Positions 15,653-22,098 of a stretch of 22,098 nt of DNA are shown here, piece after piece. The stretch is from NCBI GenBank assembly GCA_002309995.1, contig DBYB01000060.1, forward strand, positions 13,441 through 35,538. The letters are read 5' to 3'. A program made the translations under genes and the position numbers. Each line of letters begins with the position of its first letter. Position 1 is the stretch's first letter. The notes under the pieces were generated by a model, which was not told the DNA's origin, ran no database searches, and was given only the letters and a program-made list of their open reading frames with translations. This DNA comes from Bacteroidales bacterium UBA1197 (GTDB lineage: Bacteria; Bacteroidota; Bacteroidia; Bacteroidales; UBA932).

Positions 15653-17941
15653 ATGGTACAGAAGATCGACAGACAGGAACTCCAGATGCTCTTCCTCGAA
15701 GCTTTAAGTGGTGCCGAATACCGTTACGTGGAAGGGCTCAATCCATTTCGTATCCTGCTCAATGGGACGGAATACTGGATCTATATCAAAAACCTAACGT
15801 CTGCTCATTTCGAGAACCCTGATGTGTGGCGTGCACAACTGCCCCAGAGAGATGATTTCAACCCCATCAAAGAGTCTGAGGCTGATTTCATCCTCCTCGG
15901 TTATGACGGTGAGAATGACGTGTATGCTACCTGGAACCCTATATGGGTTAAGCAGCGCTTGAACAGCACCGGCAATGTTTCTTTCTATTCGAGGCTTTCT
16001 CTTCAGCAACAAGCCCGCGCTGAAAAGCAGTTCAAGCGAATGGAACTCAGTAATGAAGGTGAAGTTGTCGTCTTCCCGCGCGAACTAATCCGGATGTTTT
16101 TCATCAATGTCAAGAGCTATTTCCTTGCCGAGGGAGATTATGTTGCTATGGGTTCCAAGCGCCGTCCGGAGGCTAACGAAGCCTTCAAGACCTTCACTGA
16201 TGCGGCAAATGTGGCTGATTTTGCCCGTTATCTGGGCGATGAAGGAATGTCACAAGTCACAATCGGAAACTACTGTCGAGTCATAAAGAACCTCATTTCT
16301 GACGGGACTATTACCCGCAATCGAAAGATTTTCTACGCATATGATTCTCTCGTAGAGTATCGTATGGCCGTAGGTCAATTTGTCGCCCTTGACGAAGTGA
16401 AGGAGAAAAACGAGAGATGGCACAATTTGATCTCTGCCGCCCTTAATGCATATATTGATTTCCTGACCCGCATATCTCCCGAGATTCGTCCAGATGGACA
16501 CATCCCCTTTGTAGAGGAGGCTACAGAAGATGAGGACGAGCCGGTTCAGGAGGTTAGCGAAGAAGATGAACCCGTTGATGAGCCAGTAAGCAATCTTTTC
16601 GATTACTTCTGCTCAGATGAAGCACTACGGAGATACGAACAATATCTAACGCCCAAAGACTACCTTCCGGCGACGGTAAAGAGATATGTCCGAGCCATTA
16701 AGTTCCTGCTCAACGCCGGAATGATTCAACTCCACCGAGACCTTTTTGATGCCTGCTCAAGCTATAAAGAGTATGCTGGCGCGGCGGATAAATTCTTCAG
16801 TATCCCCGACATTCACGCCCTGAACGAGCATAAGCACCACGACTTCTCAGCGGCAATGAAACAATACATTGCCTTCCTGAGTGAGACGCAGGCCTATGCC
16901 CGAAATGAAGAAGAGCCCCATCTGCTCCAAGAGGGCGATCCGATTCCTTATGGTATCCAGACGGAGCCGGAACCTATTCCAGCCCCCGAACCTATCGTTC
17001 ACGACTGGGAAGCAGAATTCCGCGATGAAAGCGGAAAACTCACCCGTATTGCCAACCCGGAGTTGATTGATATACTGAGACCGTATCTTGATGCAGAATA
17101 TCCCAAGAAAGCTGCCGCGTTCAATGCTATAGAAAAATTCTACCCGGAGTGGTTCTCTACTATGACCCTGGCCGAATGGGGTAAGCTGATGAACGACATC
17201 AACTGGGCGGATCCTTACGTCCACGACGATCCTCAGGCCGCATCATCAGTCTCGTCCCTATCCGTGTCTCTTGAAGCACCGAAGCGCAGCAAAACTCATA
17301 TCCTCCGTGTCGAATTCCCTGACGGGACCGTATTGCAGGAAAGGAATGTCAGCGAGACCTACGCTAAGGCCATCAAATTGATTGACCCCGAGTTGGTCGC
17401 TCTCGTTGAACTTTCCCACGCTGGTGTCAGTGTGGTTTCAAAGACGCTCGATTCCAAGTATGCCCAGTACCAGAAGCCGATTGGAGACGGATGGTATGTG
17501 ATGACAAACAGCTCGACCACTACGAAATGCACCGACCTTCAAGCAATCTCCGATGAATTAGAACTGGACCTGAAAGTGTACCTCGTTCCTCTTGACGGCT
17601 CAGAAATCACCGTTCTACCTCGTGTGGAAGTTCCGGAAGGGACACGTGCCAAAATCCGAGTAACCTTCCCAGATGGCCGTGTTGTTTTCCCCGCAAAAGT
17701 ATTAGAAGCGCTGGTGAAAGTCGTGAAATATGCCGGTGCTGAACGTGTACGTGAACTTGGAATCATTTGCTGTGGCGACAACCTGATTCTCAAGAATCCT
17801 TCACCGCGCTACCAGAAACCCAGCAAACCTGTCGGCGGAGGATGGCTCTGCAACACCTGCTCAGATACAGGTACTAAGTTCGCCCAAATCACCGAGATCT
17901 CGAATCGCTTAGCTCTTGGTTTAGTGGTCGAAATGCTGTAG
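15653..17941 (+). CDS. Unrecognised 762-residue multi-repeat protein of the restriction operon
   Basis: Function unknown. It begins with about 165 residues of mixed alpha/beta character (LLGYDGENDVYATWNP, NVSFYSRLSLQQQA). A helical module of about 82 residues then occurs twice, near 189-270 and 319-400. Its copies align without gaps, with about 28 identities by my count (YLGDEGMSQVTIGNYCRVIK against YLTPKDYLPATVKRYVRAIK), and the pattern recalls SAM-like core-binding domains. An acidic linker separates the copies. The C-terminus holds a second duplication of 98 residues each (548-645 and 665-762), again gap-free, with about 32 identities (RVEFPDGTV/RVTFPDGRV, KPIGDGW/KPVGGGW, LQAISDEL/ITEISNRL). 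A similar C-terminal unit is, as I recall, common on Bacteroidota restriction proteins. It may recognise DNA. Last gene of the operon. Confidence 0.8.
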   Translation: MVQKIDRQELQMLFLEALSGAEYRYVEGLNPFRILLNGTEYWIYIKNLTSAHFENPDVWRAQLPQRDDFNPIKESEADFILLGYDGENDVYATWNPIWVKQRLNSTGNVSFYSRLSLQQQARAEKQFKRMELSNEGEVVVFPRELIRMFFINVKSYFLAEGDYVAMGSKRRPEANEAFKTFTDAANVADFARYLGDEGMSQVTIGNYCRVIKNLISDGTITRNRKIFYAYDSLVEYRMAVGQFVALDEVKEKNERWHNLISAALNAYIDFLTRISPEIRPDGHIPFVEEATEDEDEPVQEVSEEDEPVDEPVSNLFDYFCSDEALRRYEQYLTPKDYLPATVKRYVRAIKFLLNAGMIQLHRDLFDACSSYKEYAGAADKFFSIPDIHALNEHKHHDFSAAMKQYIAFLSETQAYARNEEEPHLLQEGDPIPYGIQTEPEPIPAPEPIVHDWEAEFRDESGKLTRIANPELIDILRPYLDAEYPKKAAAFNAIEKFYPEWFSTMTLAEWGKLMNDINWADPYVHDDPQAASSVSSLSVSLEAPKRSKTHILRVEFPDGTVLQERNVSETYAKAIKLIDPELVALVELSHAGVSVVSKTLDSKYAQYQKPIGDGWYVMTNSSTTTKCTDLQAISDELELDLKVYLVPLDGSEITVLPRVEVPEGTRAKIRVTFPDGRVVFPAKVLEALVKVVKYAGAERVRELGIICCGDNLILKNPSPRYQKPSKPVGGGWLCNTCSDTGTKFAQITEISNRLALGLVVEML

Positions 17942-17964
17942 TTTTTCCTTGCTTTTCTCGCTGA

Positions 17965-18001
17965 TTTTGTGTAACTTAAAGGTGTAAACCTAAACACAAA
18001 A
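17965..18001. other. Compound hairpin between the restriction operon and the amidase gene
   Basis: Outer arms TTTTGTGT (17965-17972) and ACACAAAA (17994-18001) enclose an inner hairpin AGGT-GTAA-ACCT (17980-17991) with a GNRA-type GTAA loop. It starts 23 nt after the operon's stop and ends 6 nt before the amidase ATG. It could be a terminator, a leader structure or a recombination scar; there is no T-tract. Confidence 0.5.
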
Positions 18002-18007
18002 CCAGCT

Positions 18008-18604
18008 ATGAGAATCCTGATCGATAACGGCCACGGCCGTGAAACTCCAGGCAAGCGGAGTCCTGACGGACGGCTCCGTGAGTACGCCTACAACCGGCTC
18101 ATCGCCGGCCGGATTGTCCAACGTCTTCAAACTCTTGACCTCGATGCCCAGCTTCTCGTCCCCGAGCAGGAGGACATTCCCCTACCCGAACGCTGCCGCC
18201 GGGTAAACGAACTCTGCCGGCGCCTGGGCAAAGACAACGTCATCCTGATCTCCATCCACGTCAACGCGGCTGGTCACGGCGACCGCTGGATGGACGCTAC
18301 CGGTTGGTGTGCCTTCACCACTCGCGGAGACACCAGGGCCGATGCACTCGCCACCAGCCTGTACGAAGCTGCGTCATACCATCTCCCGGGAAAGCATCTC
18401 CGCACGGACTACACCGATGGAGATCCTGATATCGAATCCGACTTCTACATCCTCCGCCACACCGCCTGTCCCGCCGTCCTCACAGAGAACTTCTTCATGG
18501 ACGCCCTCCCCGACTACCGATTCCTTCTCACCGTAGAAGGCCAACAATCACTTGTTAACCTCCATATAGACGGTATCCCTCGATATTTGGCTTCAGCCGC
18601 ATAA
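18008..18604 (+). CDS. N-acetylmuramoyl-L-alanine amidase (Amidase_3), phage or mobile-cassette type
   Basis: A 198-residue zinc amidase cutting the lactyl-L-alanine bond of peptidoglycan. Zinc ligands and catalytic residue are in place: His9 (IDNGHG), Glu25 (LREYAYNR), His84 (ISIHVNAA) and Glu160 (VLTENFFMD). There is no signal peptide or membrane segment, so it is cytoplasmic unless released by lysis or a holin, as with phage endolysins. Stand-alone amidases of this size are common in Bacteroidales prophage-like cassettes. No convincing Shine-Dalgarno. The upstream hairpin (17965-18001) separates it from the restriction operon, so it is probably not part of that system. Confidence 0.92.
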   Translation: MRILIDNGHGRETPGKRSPDGRLREYAYNRLIAGRIVQRLQTLDLDAQLLVPEQEDIPLPERCRRVNELCRRLGKDNVILISIHVNAAGHGDRWMDATGWCAFTTRGDTRADALATSLYEAASYHLPGKHLRTDYTDGDPDIESDFYILRHTACPAVLTENFFMDALPDYRFLLTVEGQQSLVNLHIDGIPRYLASAA

Positions 18605-18627
18605 CAATCTCCCTCAATTCCCTCATT

Positions 18628-18661
18628 TCCCCCACTTCCCTCATTCAGGTGATGTGGGGGA
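18628..18661. other. Inverted repeat after the amidase gene
   Basis: TCCCCCAC (18628-18635) and GTGGGGGA (18654-18661) are perfect 8-bp arms around an 18-nt loop. They lie within a run of TTCCCTCA-like units (18609-18645). It may end amidase transcription, although no T-tract follows. Confidence 0.4.
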
Positions 18662-18722
18662 TGCATTATACTATACAATAAATAACTCTTTCAAAACCTT
18701 TAACACTTTTTAACAGAAAAGA

Positions 18723-18754
18723 TTTGTCCTCCCGAAATCCCCTTCATACCTTTG
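18723..18754 (+). promoter_or_regulatory. Bacteroidota-type promoter of the Sel1/deiminase operon
   Basis: TTTG (18723-18726) and TACCTTTG (18747-18754) match the -33 and -7 elements with a 20-bp spacer. Transcription would start near 18760, a few bases before ATG 18764. The upstream 60 bp are AT-rich. Confidence 0.7.
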
Positions 18755-18763
18755 CGTCAACAA

Positions 18764-19588
18764 ATGCCTAAGTGTATGAATATTATTGATTTAGATTTAA
18801 TTTTGGGCAGAAATCCCGATCTGGGTGACCGCGGATTTCAGAGTGACGGTAGGACATTCAGTCTGATGTCAAGACCCACCGAGTTGAAGGGGTATGAACC
18901 AAAGAACGAAGGTGAGTATTACTACAAAGAAGCATATAGCTTTCTGGCCAACGACAACCCCGTGATGGGCAGGCACTTTTTGGAAAAAGCCTATGAAATG
19001 GGTAACTTTGGAGCTGGCAACGATTTGGCCTATGGTCTTTGTCACGGATGGTTCGGTGAGCGGGACTACGATGCCGCAACCGCTATCTACCGGAAACTGG
19101 CTCGCAAAGGCGACCCTGATGCCATGAATAACTACGCCTTCTCCTACCTATTGGGAACTGGCGTGAAGAAGAACCTCAGGCTCGCAGAGTATTGGATGTG
19201 GAAGGCTATCAGGAAGGGAAACATCCATTCGGCCGCCAGTTATGCCCAGTTGGTGCTGGAGAACACGTTCACGAAGATCAGTAAGAGCTTGGGAATGTGG
19301 CTTTGCTTTTGGGCGGCAGATTGTGGAGAGCCTACTGCGATGAATGACCTTGGCCTGTGCTACGAAACTGGCTGTTTGGTTAGAAAGAACCTTGATAAGG
19401 CCTATGAATGGTTCATGAAATCGGTCGAACATGGCGGAGGCGCCTGCGCCGAATTCAACGTTTCAAGGTGCTTCCGATACGGCCTCGGAGTAGAAGAAGA
19501 TGAAAGGAAGGCCGATGCCTGGCAAAACCTGGCAATTGAACACGGATTTGACATTGAAGCATACAATAACCTATATGATCTCGGATAA
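18764..19588 (+). CDS. Sel1-like repeat protein
   Basis: A 274-residue all-helical protein with about five or six Sel1/TPR-like repeats of 35-40 residues, for example AMNNYAFSYLLGTGVKKNLR, AMNDLGLCYETGCLVRKNLD and AEFNVSRCFRYGLGVEEDER. Such solenoids bind other proteins. The first 50 residues are not repeat-like, and no signal peptide or membrane span is seen, so it is probably cytoplasmic. The promoter ends at 18754, so the TTG at 18752 cannot be the start; ATG 18764 and ATG 18776 are both possible. The 3' end overlaps the deiminase gene by 14 nt, implying the two act together, perhaps with this protein as scaffold or regulator. Confidence 0.85.
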   Translation: MPKCMNIIDLDLILGRNPDLGDRGFQSDGRTFSLMSRPTELKGYEPKNEGEYYYKEAYSFLANDNPVMGRHFLEKAYEMGNFGAGNDLAYGLCHGWFGERDYDAATAIYRKLARKGDPDAMNNYAFSYLLGTGVKKNLRLAEYWMWKAIRKGNIHSAASYAQLVLENTFTKISKSLGMWLCFWAADCGEPTAMNDLGLCYETGCLVRKNLDKAYEWFMKSVEHGGGACAEFNVSRCFRYGLGVEEDERKADAWQNLAIEHGFDIEAYNNLYDLG

Positions 19589-20438
19589 ACAAACCAACGC
19601 TGTGTACCTGGCCGAAGGCCTGCAGCACTATATGCCCGCATTCAAGAGGATTCTTGACGAACTCGACTCTGCGCGTGTCCATCTGCATACTCTTCCTCTC
19701 ACCAAGTCCAAGAAGCATATCTGGGCGCGGGATTATATGCCCATCCAGCTCGATAAGGGCCGCTTCCTGCAGTATGCCTATCATCCCGACTACCTCTATG
19801 GATTCGAGGACTTCATCCCTGATTACAAGGGCATCTGCAAAGAACTGAACCTCGAATGCGTCACAACCGACATCGTTATGGACGGCGGCAACGTGGTCAA
19901 GTGTGGCGATAAGGTCATTATGACCGACAAAATCATCAAGGAGAACCCGATGCGCTTCTATAAGGATTTGCTCAGAGAGCTGGAGAATCACTTCCAAGCG
20001 CAAATCGTTTTGATTTCCAGAGACCGGTATGACCGCTATGGCCATGCAGACGGAATGGTCCGCTGGATCGACGGAAACCGCGTCCTCTTGAACAACTATG
20101 CCGATTTTGACCCGAAACTGGGGAAAGAACTGCGCAAGGAGTTGTCCGAGCATTTCACCGTGGAGGAACTGCGCTACGGCACCAACAAGCACCTTAAGAT
20201 CAACTGGGCATACATCAACTTCCTGCAGACGGAGAAATGTATCTTTGTGCCTGGGCTTGGTATCGAAGAAGACCAGATGGCCGTCGAGCAGATCCAGAAG
20301 TTCTATCCCGATTACAGCGTTCGTCTTGTACGCGATTGCTGGGACATCATCAAGGACGGCGGCGCCCTTAATTGCGTCAGCTGGAATATCCTTGCCGATG
20401 CTCCCGAAAACAAAGAAGAAATGGCCTATGATAGATAA
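19575..20438 (+). CDS. Agmatine deiminase / peptidylarginine deiminase family protein (short form)
   Basis: A 287-residue member of the guanidino-group-modifying superfamily. Substrate-loop WARDYMPI is at 50-57, MDGGNVV at 102-108, the catalytic pair HAD at 157-159 (His157, Asp159), and the nucleophile in GGALNC at 262-267 (Cys267). It should hydrolyse a guanidino group to a ureido group, releasing ammonia. It is shorter than usual agmatine deiminases (about 340-370 residues), and no N-carbamoylputrescine amidase is nearby, so a polyamine role is doubtful. I chose ATG 19575 over a start at 19500, because family-like sequence begins there and it keeps a normal 14-nt overlap with the Sel1 gene. 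No signal peptide. Confidence 0.85.
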   Translation: MISDKQTNAVYLAEGLQHYMPAFKRILDELDSARVHLHTLPLTKSKKHIWARDYMPIQLDKGRFLQYAYHPDYLYGFEDFIPDYKGICKELNLECVTTDIVMDGGNVVKCGDKVIMTDKIIKENPMRFYKDLLRELENHFQAQIVLISRDRYDRYGHADGMVRWIDGNRVLLNNYADFDPKLGKELRKELSEHFTVEELRYGTNKHLKINWAYINFLQTEKCIFVPGLGIEEDQMAVEQIQKFYPDYSVRLVRDCWDIIKDGGALNCVSWNILADAPENKEEMAYDR

Positions 20439-21093
20439 TGATTACATAAAGACACACAGTCTTGAGGAGTGCCTGAAAGAGTTTCAGGGAGCGAACGGCG
20501 ATGAAAAAGACCTTACCCCTCAGTTTGAACTGCTTGCAATAAAAATGCTGTGTGGAGGGCATTTCGAAGTGTCTTGCTGCGGCCACTTGATTCGGCGCGT
20601 ATATCTTCATACTATCGAGTTTTACTACCACGAGGAGTACGGTCCGGTCAAGGATTACATTGTCTATCACAGGAATCCAGAAGGTAAGGGCATTATCCTG
20701 CCGCCATTCTGCACAGGGAGCCTCAATGCACACCAATCAGGCATAGACATAACATTCGAAGACTGGCGGAACGGCAATAATCCCCAGTACCGAGCATCGG
20801 CCCTTATACGTGCGGTGAAAGTAAAAAAGGCCTATGATGAGTCCTTCCGGCAATTCCACATCTCCGGCAAGAAGGGCCTGTCAGAAGTCGATACCCGCTC
20901 TACCTACGTTTACGAATACCTGTTTATGGGAGCGCCGGTTTCGGATATTCGAGTCCAATGGATACAGGATGAATTGACTGAAACAATTCCCGTCCCGAAA
21001 GAGCGTCTCAATGTTCCGCAATATGACCCGCAATCTCATACAAAGCTTCCTAAGACGCAGGATCATCGCCTTTGGGGATATAGCCTTGCATAA
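20428..21093 (+). CDS. Uncharacterised 221-residue protein, third gene of the Sel1/deiminase operon
   Basis: I do not recognise it with confidence. The start ATG 20428 overlaps the deiminase gene by 11 nt, so the two are coupled. The core (residues 50-130) reads CCGHLIRRVYLHTIEFYYHE, DYIVYHRN, then SGIDITFEDW and YRASALIRAV. This pattern recalls small Bacteroidales proteins with a G-x-D-[IL]-T-F motif that may have a 3-methyladenine-glycosylase-like fold; that link is weak. The C-terminal 60 residues are rich in Pro, Gln and Lys. There is no signal peptide, membrane span or HTH. No terminator is evident after it. Confidence 0.7.
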   Translation: MIDNDYIKTHSLEECLKEFQGANGDEKDLTPQFELLAIKMLCGGHFEVSCCGHLIRRVYLHTIEFYYHEEYGPVKDYIVYHRNPEGKGIILPPFCTGSLNAHQSGIDITFEDWRNGNNPQYRASALIRAVKVKKAYDESFRQFHISGKKGLSEVDTRSTYVYEYLFMGAPVSDIRVQWIQDELTETIPVPKERLNVPQYDPQSHTKLPKTQDHRLWGYSLA

Positions 21094-21412
21094 CACGATA
21101 TTGCTCCGATTTAAAAAAGCGGTCAAGCCCTCTTCACTACGCTAAAGCTGCGCTCACTCGCTTTGGTTCCGTCCTCCGGGGCACGGTGCGCCCCTACGAA
21201 CTCCACTTGTGGCAGCTCCACTGCGAGACTCTTCCCGCCGCGCCAGGGCGCTCTGGTCAGAGACTCGCGGCCGTTCCGCGCCGCGCTTCGCGCATAAAGG
21301 GAATACGGTCAAGAGACTGTGACCGGACAAGCCGGCCACAGTCTCTCGCTAGTTTATCCCCCACCGCCCCAGGGGCCATAATCGTCCGGGAGCCCTTCTA
21401 TCACCCGCCTGA
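21094..21412. other. GC-rich stretch without a convincing gene
   Basis: About 320 bases with no frame that looks protein-like on either strand. It contains an imperfect palindrome GGGGCAC-G-GTGCGCCCC (21178-21194), a run of CGCG-rich sequence (21265-21292), and a strong hairpin at 21312-21346. The GGGGC palindrome recalls degenerate intergenic repeat elements. Confidence 0.5.
21312..21346. other. Long stable hairpin
   Basis: AGAGACTGTG (21312-21321) and CACAGTCTCT (21337-21346) are perfect 10-bp arms. After one A-C mismatch the stem continues with CCGG/CCGG and closes on the loop ACAAG. No T-tract follows. It could be a terminator for the upstream operon, a repeat-element hairpin or a recombination end. 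Confidence 0.7.
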
Positions 21413-21829
21413 ACTACTGGATTCGTCGCCTGCGGCGGCCAGCCTGTTCTCGTACCTCCCACCCTCCTGGGCGTGGAGAATCCCTCCACCGCCACCATCG
21501 TGTGCCAGGGTGACACCTTCACCTTCAAGCTCGACCAGGCCCTCGCCGACAACGGCGGCAACTTCCTGGTAATCGAGGCCACTGAAGGCCAGTCCAACGG
21601 TGTCTCCCGCGCCCACAGCAAGGCCTCCGGCATCAAACTCGTTGAGGAACCCACCGATGCCGCCATCGACATCCACGCCGACTACGTGGCCAAAAACGGC
21701 TCCCCCAACGCCTCCGCCCCGAAGATATTCTTCCGCTACTACTACGTCAACAGCTCCCCCGGCGAAAAGTCCGGCACCATGCTGGCCGAGTGCAAATGGA
21801 CCGCTGCTGCCGCAGGCGGCGAACCCTAG
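21413..21829 (+). pseudogene. Headless remnant of an unknown protein
   Basis: The frame is open from just after a TGA (21410-21412) and reads FVACGGQPVLVPPTLLG, GVENPSTATIVCQGDTFTFK, then NGVSRAHSKASGIKL and PKIFFRYYYVNSSPGE, ending at TAG 21827-21829. The sequence is protein-like, probably beta-rich, with host-like C-ending codons. No convincing start exists except GTG 21473, which lies inside the coherent sequence. I take it as the C-terminal part of a gene that lost its 5' end, perhaps an Ig-like or phage structural protein. A strong terminator follows at 21870. If GTG 21473 is used, a 118-residue product is possible. Confidence 0.5.
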
Positions 21830-21869
21830 TCCCGCCCTCCCCGGTCCATCCGGCTTAACCTAAACTGCT

Positions 21870-21912
21870 CAGCCCCGACAGATACGCTCTGCCGGGGCTG
21901 TTTGATTATTTT
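21870..21912 (+). terminator. Rho-independent terminator after the 21413-21829 remnant
   Basis: CAGCCCCG (21870-21877) pairs with CGGGGCTG (21893-21900). After one A-C mismatch the inner stem CAGA/TCTG closes on TACGC. A T-rich tail (TTTGATTATTTT) follows. Confidence 0.8.
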
Positions 21913-21914
21913 GC

Positions 21915-21941
21915 AAAAAGGTGGTACGTTACCACCTTTAA
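21915..21941 (-). terminator. Rho-independent terminator of the minus-strand gene at the right edge
   Basis: Perfect 10-bp arms AAAGGTGGTA (21917-21926) and TACCACCTTT (21930-21939) around CGT. On the minus strand the stem is followed by TTTTT then GC, directly downstream of the TAA at 21957-21955. It converges with the terminator at 21870. Confidence 0.75.
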
Positions 21942-21954
21942 AAGTGGTATGCCC

Positions 21955-22098
21955 TTATGCCGACGGGATGATGAACACATCCCACTGACCATCCTTCTCG
22001 CGCCTTGCGATGTAACCCTTATCGGTCATTGACTTCAGGTGCTTCTGGATAGCGGAGGTGTTGATTCCGATAGTTTTGGCCAGGGCCGTGATGGTTAT
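21955..22098 (-). CDS. C-terminal winged-helix segment of a protein running off the window
   Basis: Minus-strand frame open from the window edge to TAA 21957-21955, 47 residues. ITALAKTIGINTSAIQKHLK followed by DKGYIARREKDGQWDVF is a clear winged helix of the type seen in MarR-like proteins and at the C-terminus of AlbA_2-domain ATP-binding proteins, which are frequent in Bacteroidales accessory regions. The N-terminal part is outside the window, so the family cannot be settled. A terminator follows directly. Confidence 0.7.
   Translation of the reverse strand: MTITALAKTIGINTSAIQKHLKSMTDKGYIARREKDGQWDVFIIPSA

Noticed and set aside
19500..19574. Upstream start for the deiminase
   Set aside because: It would embed 25 extra residues inside the Sel1 gene with no family similarity; ATG 19575 fits the usual short overlap.
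20098..20427. N-terminal extension of the 221-residue protein
   Set aside because: This part is out of frame with and fully inside the deiminase gene and is Arg/Ser-rich. The natural start is the ATG at 20428.
21154..21676. Several short frames on both strands in the GC-rich stretch, including a minus-strand tail reading DDYGPWGGGG
   Set aside because: They are low-complexity and short, with no starts or RBS. They overlap the hairpin and the better supported remnant on the plus strand.
1..22098. CRISPR array, tRNA or rRNA genes, complete insertion sequence
   Set aside because: No spaced repeat array, no cloverleaf-like sequence and no transposase-like protein was seen on either strand.

Overview
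The window looks like chromosomal DNA of a member of the Bacteroidales (Bacteroidota). Protein sequences (Rho, Upp, TGS-domain nucleoside kinase, PncB, MnmE, two DUF4143 ATPases, phage-type amidase) all have a Bacteroidales flavour. Several promoters match the Bacteroidota -7 consensus TAnnTTTG, and Shine-Dalgarno sequences are mostly absent. Core genes are GC-rich with C-ending codons. The species cannot be read from the window.

Positions 1-5309 are housekeeping: the 3' end of rho, a shared terminator, upp (uracil phosphoribosyltransferase, minus strand), and a divergent plus-strand run of nucleoside kinase, pncB and mnmE. The first three enzymes serve pyrimidine and NAD salvage; MnmE modifies the tRNA wobble uridine. 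A short divergent promoter region separates upp from the kinase gene.

From 5310 the character changes to an accessory region. It opens with the decayed remains of a minus-strand two-gene unit (a small coiled-coil-like ORF overlapping a metallophosphoesterase), each broken by an in-frame stop and cut off at the mnmE 3' end. Then come an XRE-type regulator, two convergent AAA/DUF4143 ATPases, and a C-terminal remnant of a DUF3987-type protein. The second ATPase has two 19-bp palindromes upstream of its promoter.

Positions 9386-17941 hold the most interesting unit: a tightly packed five-gene operon of a DNA 5-cytosine methyltransferase, a GHKL (MORC/MutL-like) ATPase, a Z1-domain helicase-like ATPase, a PD-(D/E)XK protein (DUF4420 type), and a 762-residue protein I do not recognise. 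The first four match the restriction-modification gene neighbourhoods predicted by Iyer, Abhiman and Aravind (2008). The fifth contains two separate internal duplications (about 82 and 98 residues per copy, both gap-free) and occupies a place where an AIPR-type gene is often found. I infer an anti-phage restriction system: the methylase marks self DNA, the two ATPases sense or remodel DNA, DUF4420 cuts, and the last protein may recognise DNA or modification state.

Downstream lie a phage-type N-acetylmuramoyl-L-alanine amidase, a three-gene operon behind a good Bacteroidota promoter (Sel1-repeat protein, short agmatine-deiminase-family protein, unknown 221-residue protein), a GC-rich gene-poor stretch with a strong hairpin, a headless protein remnant, two terminators, and the 3' end of a minus-strand gene with a winged-helix C-terminus that runs off the window.
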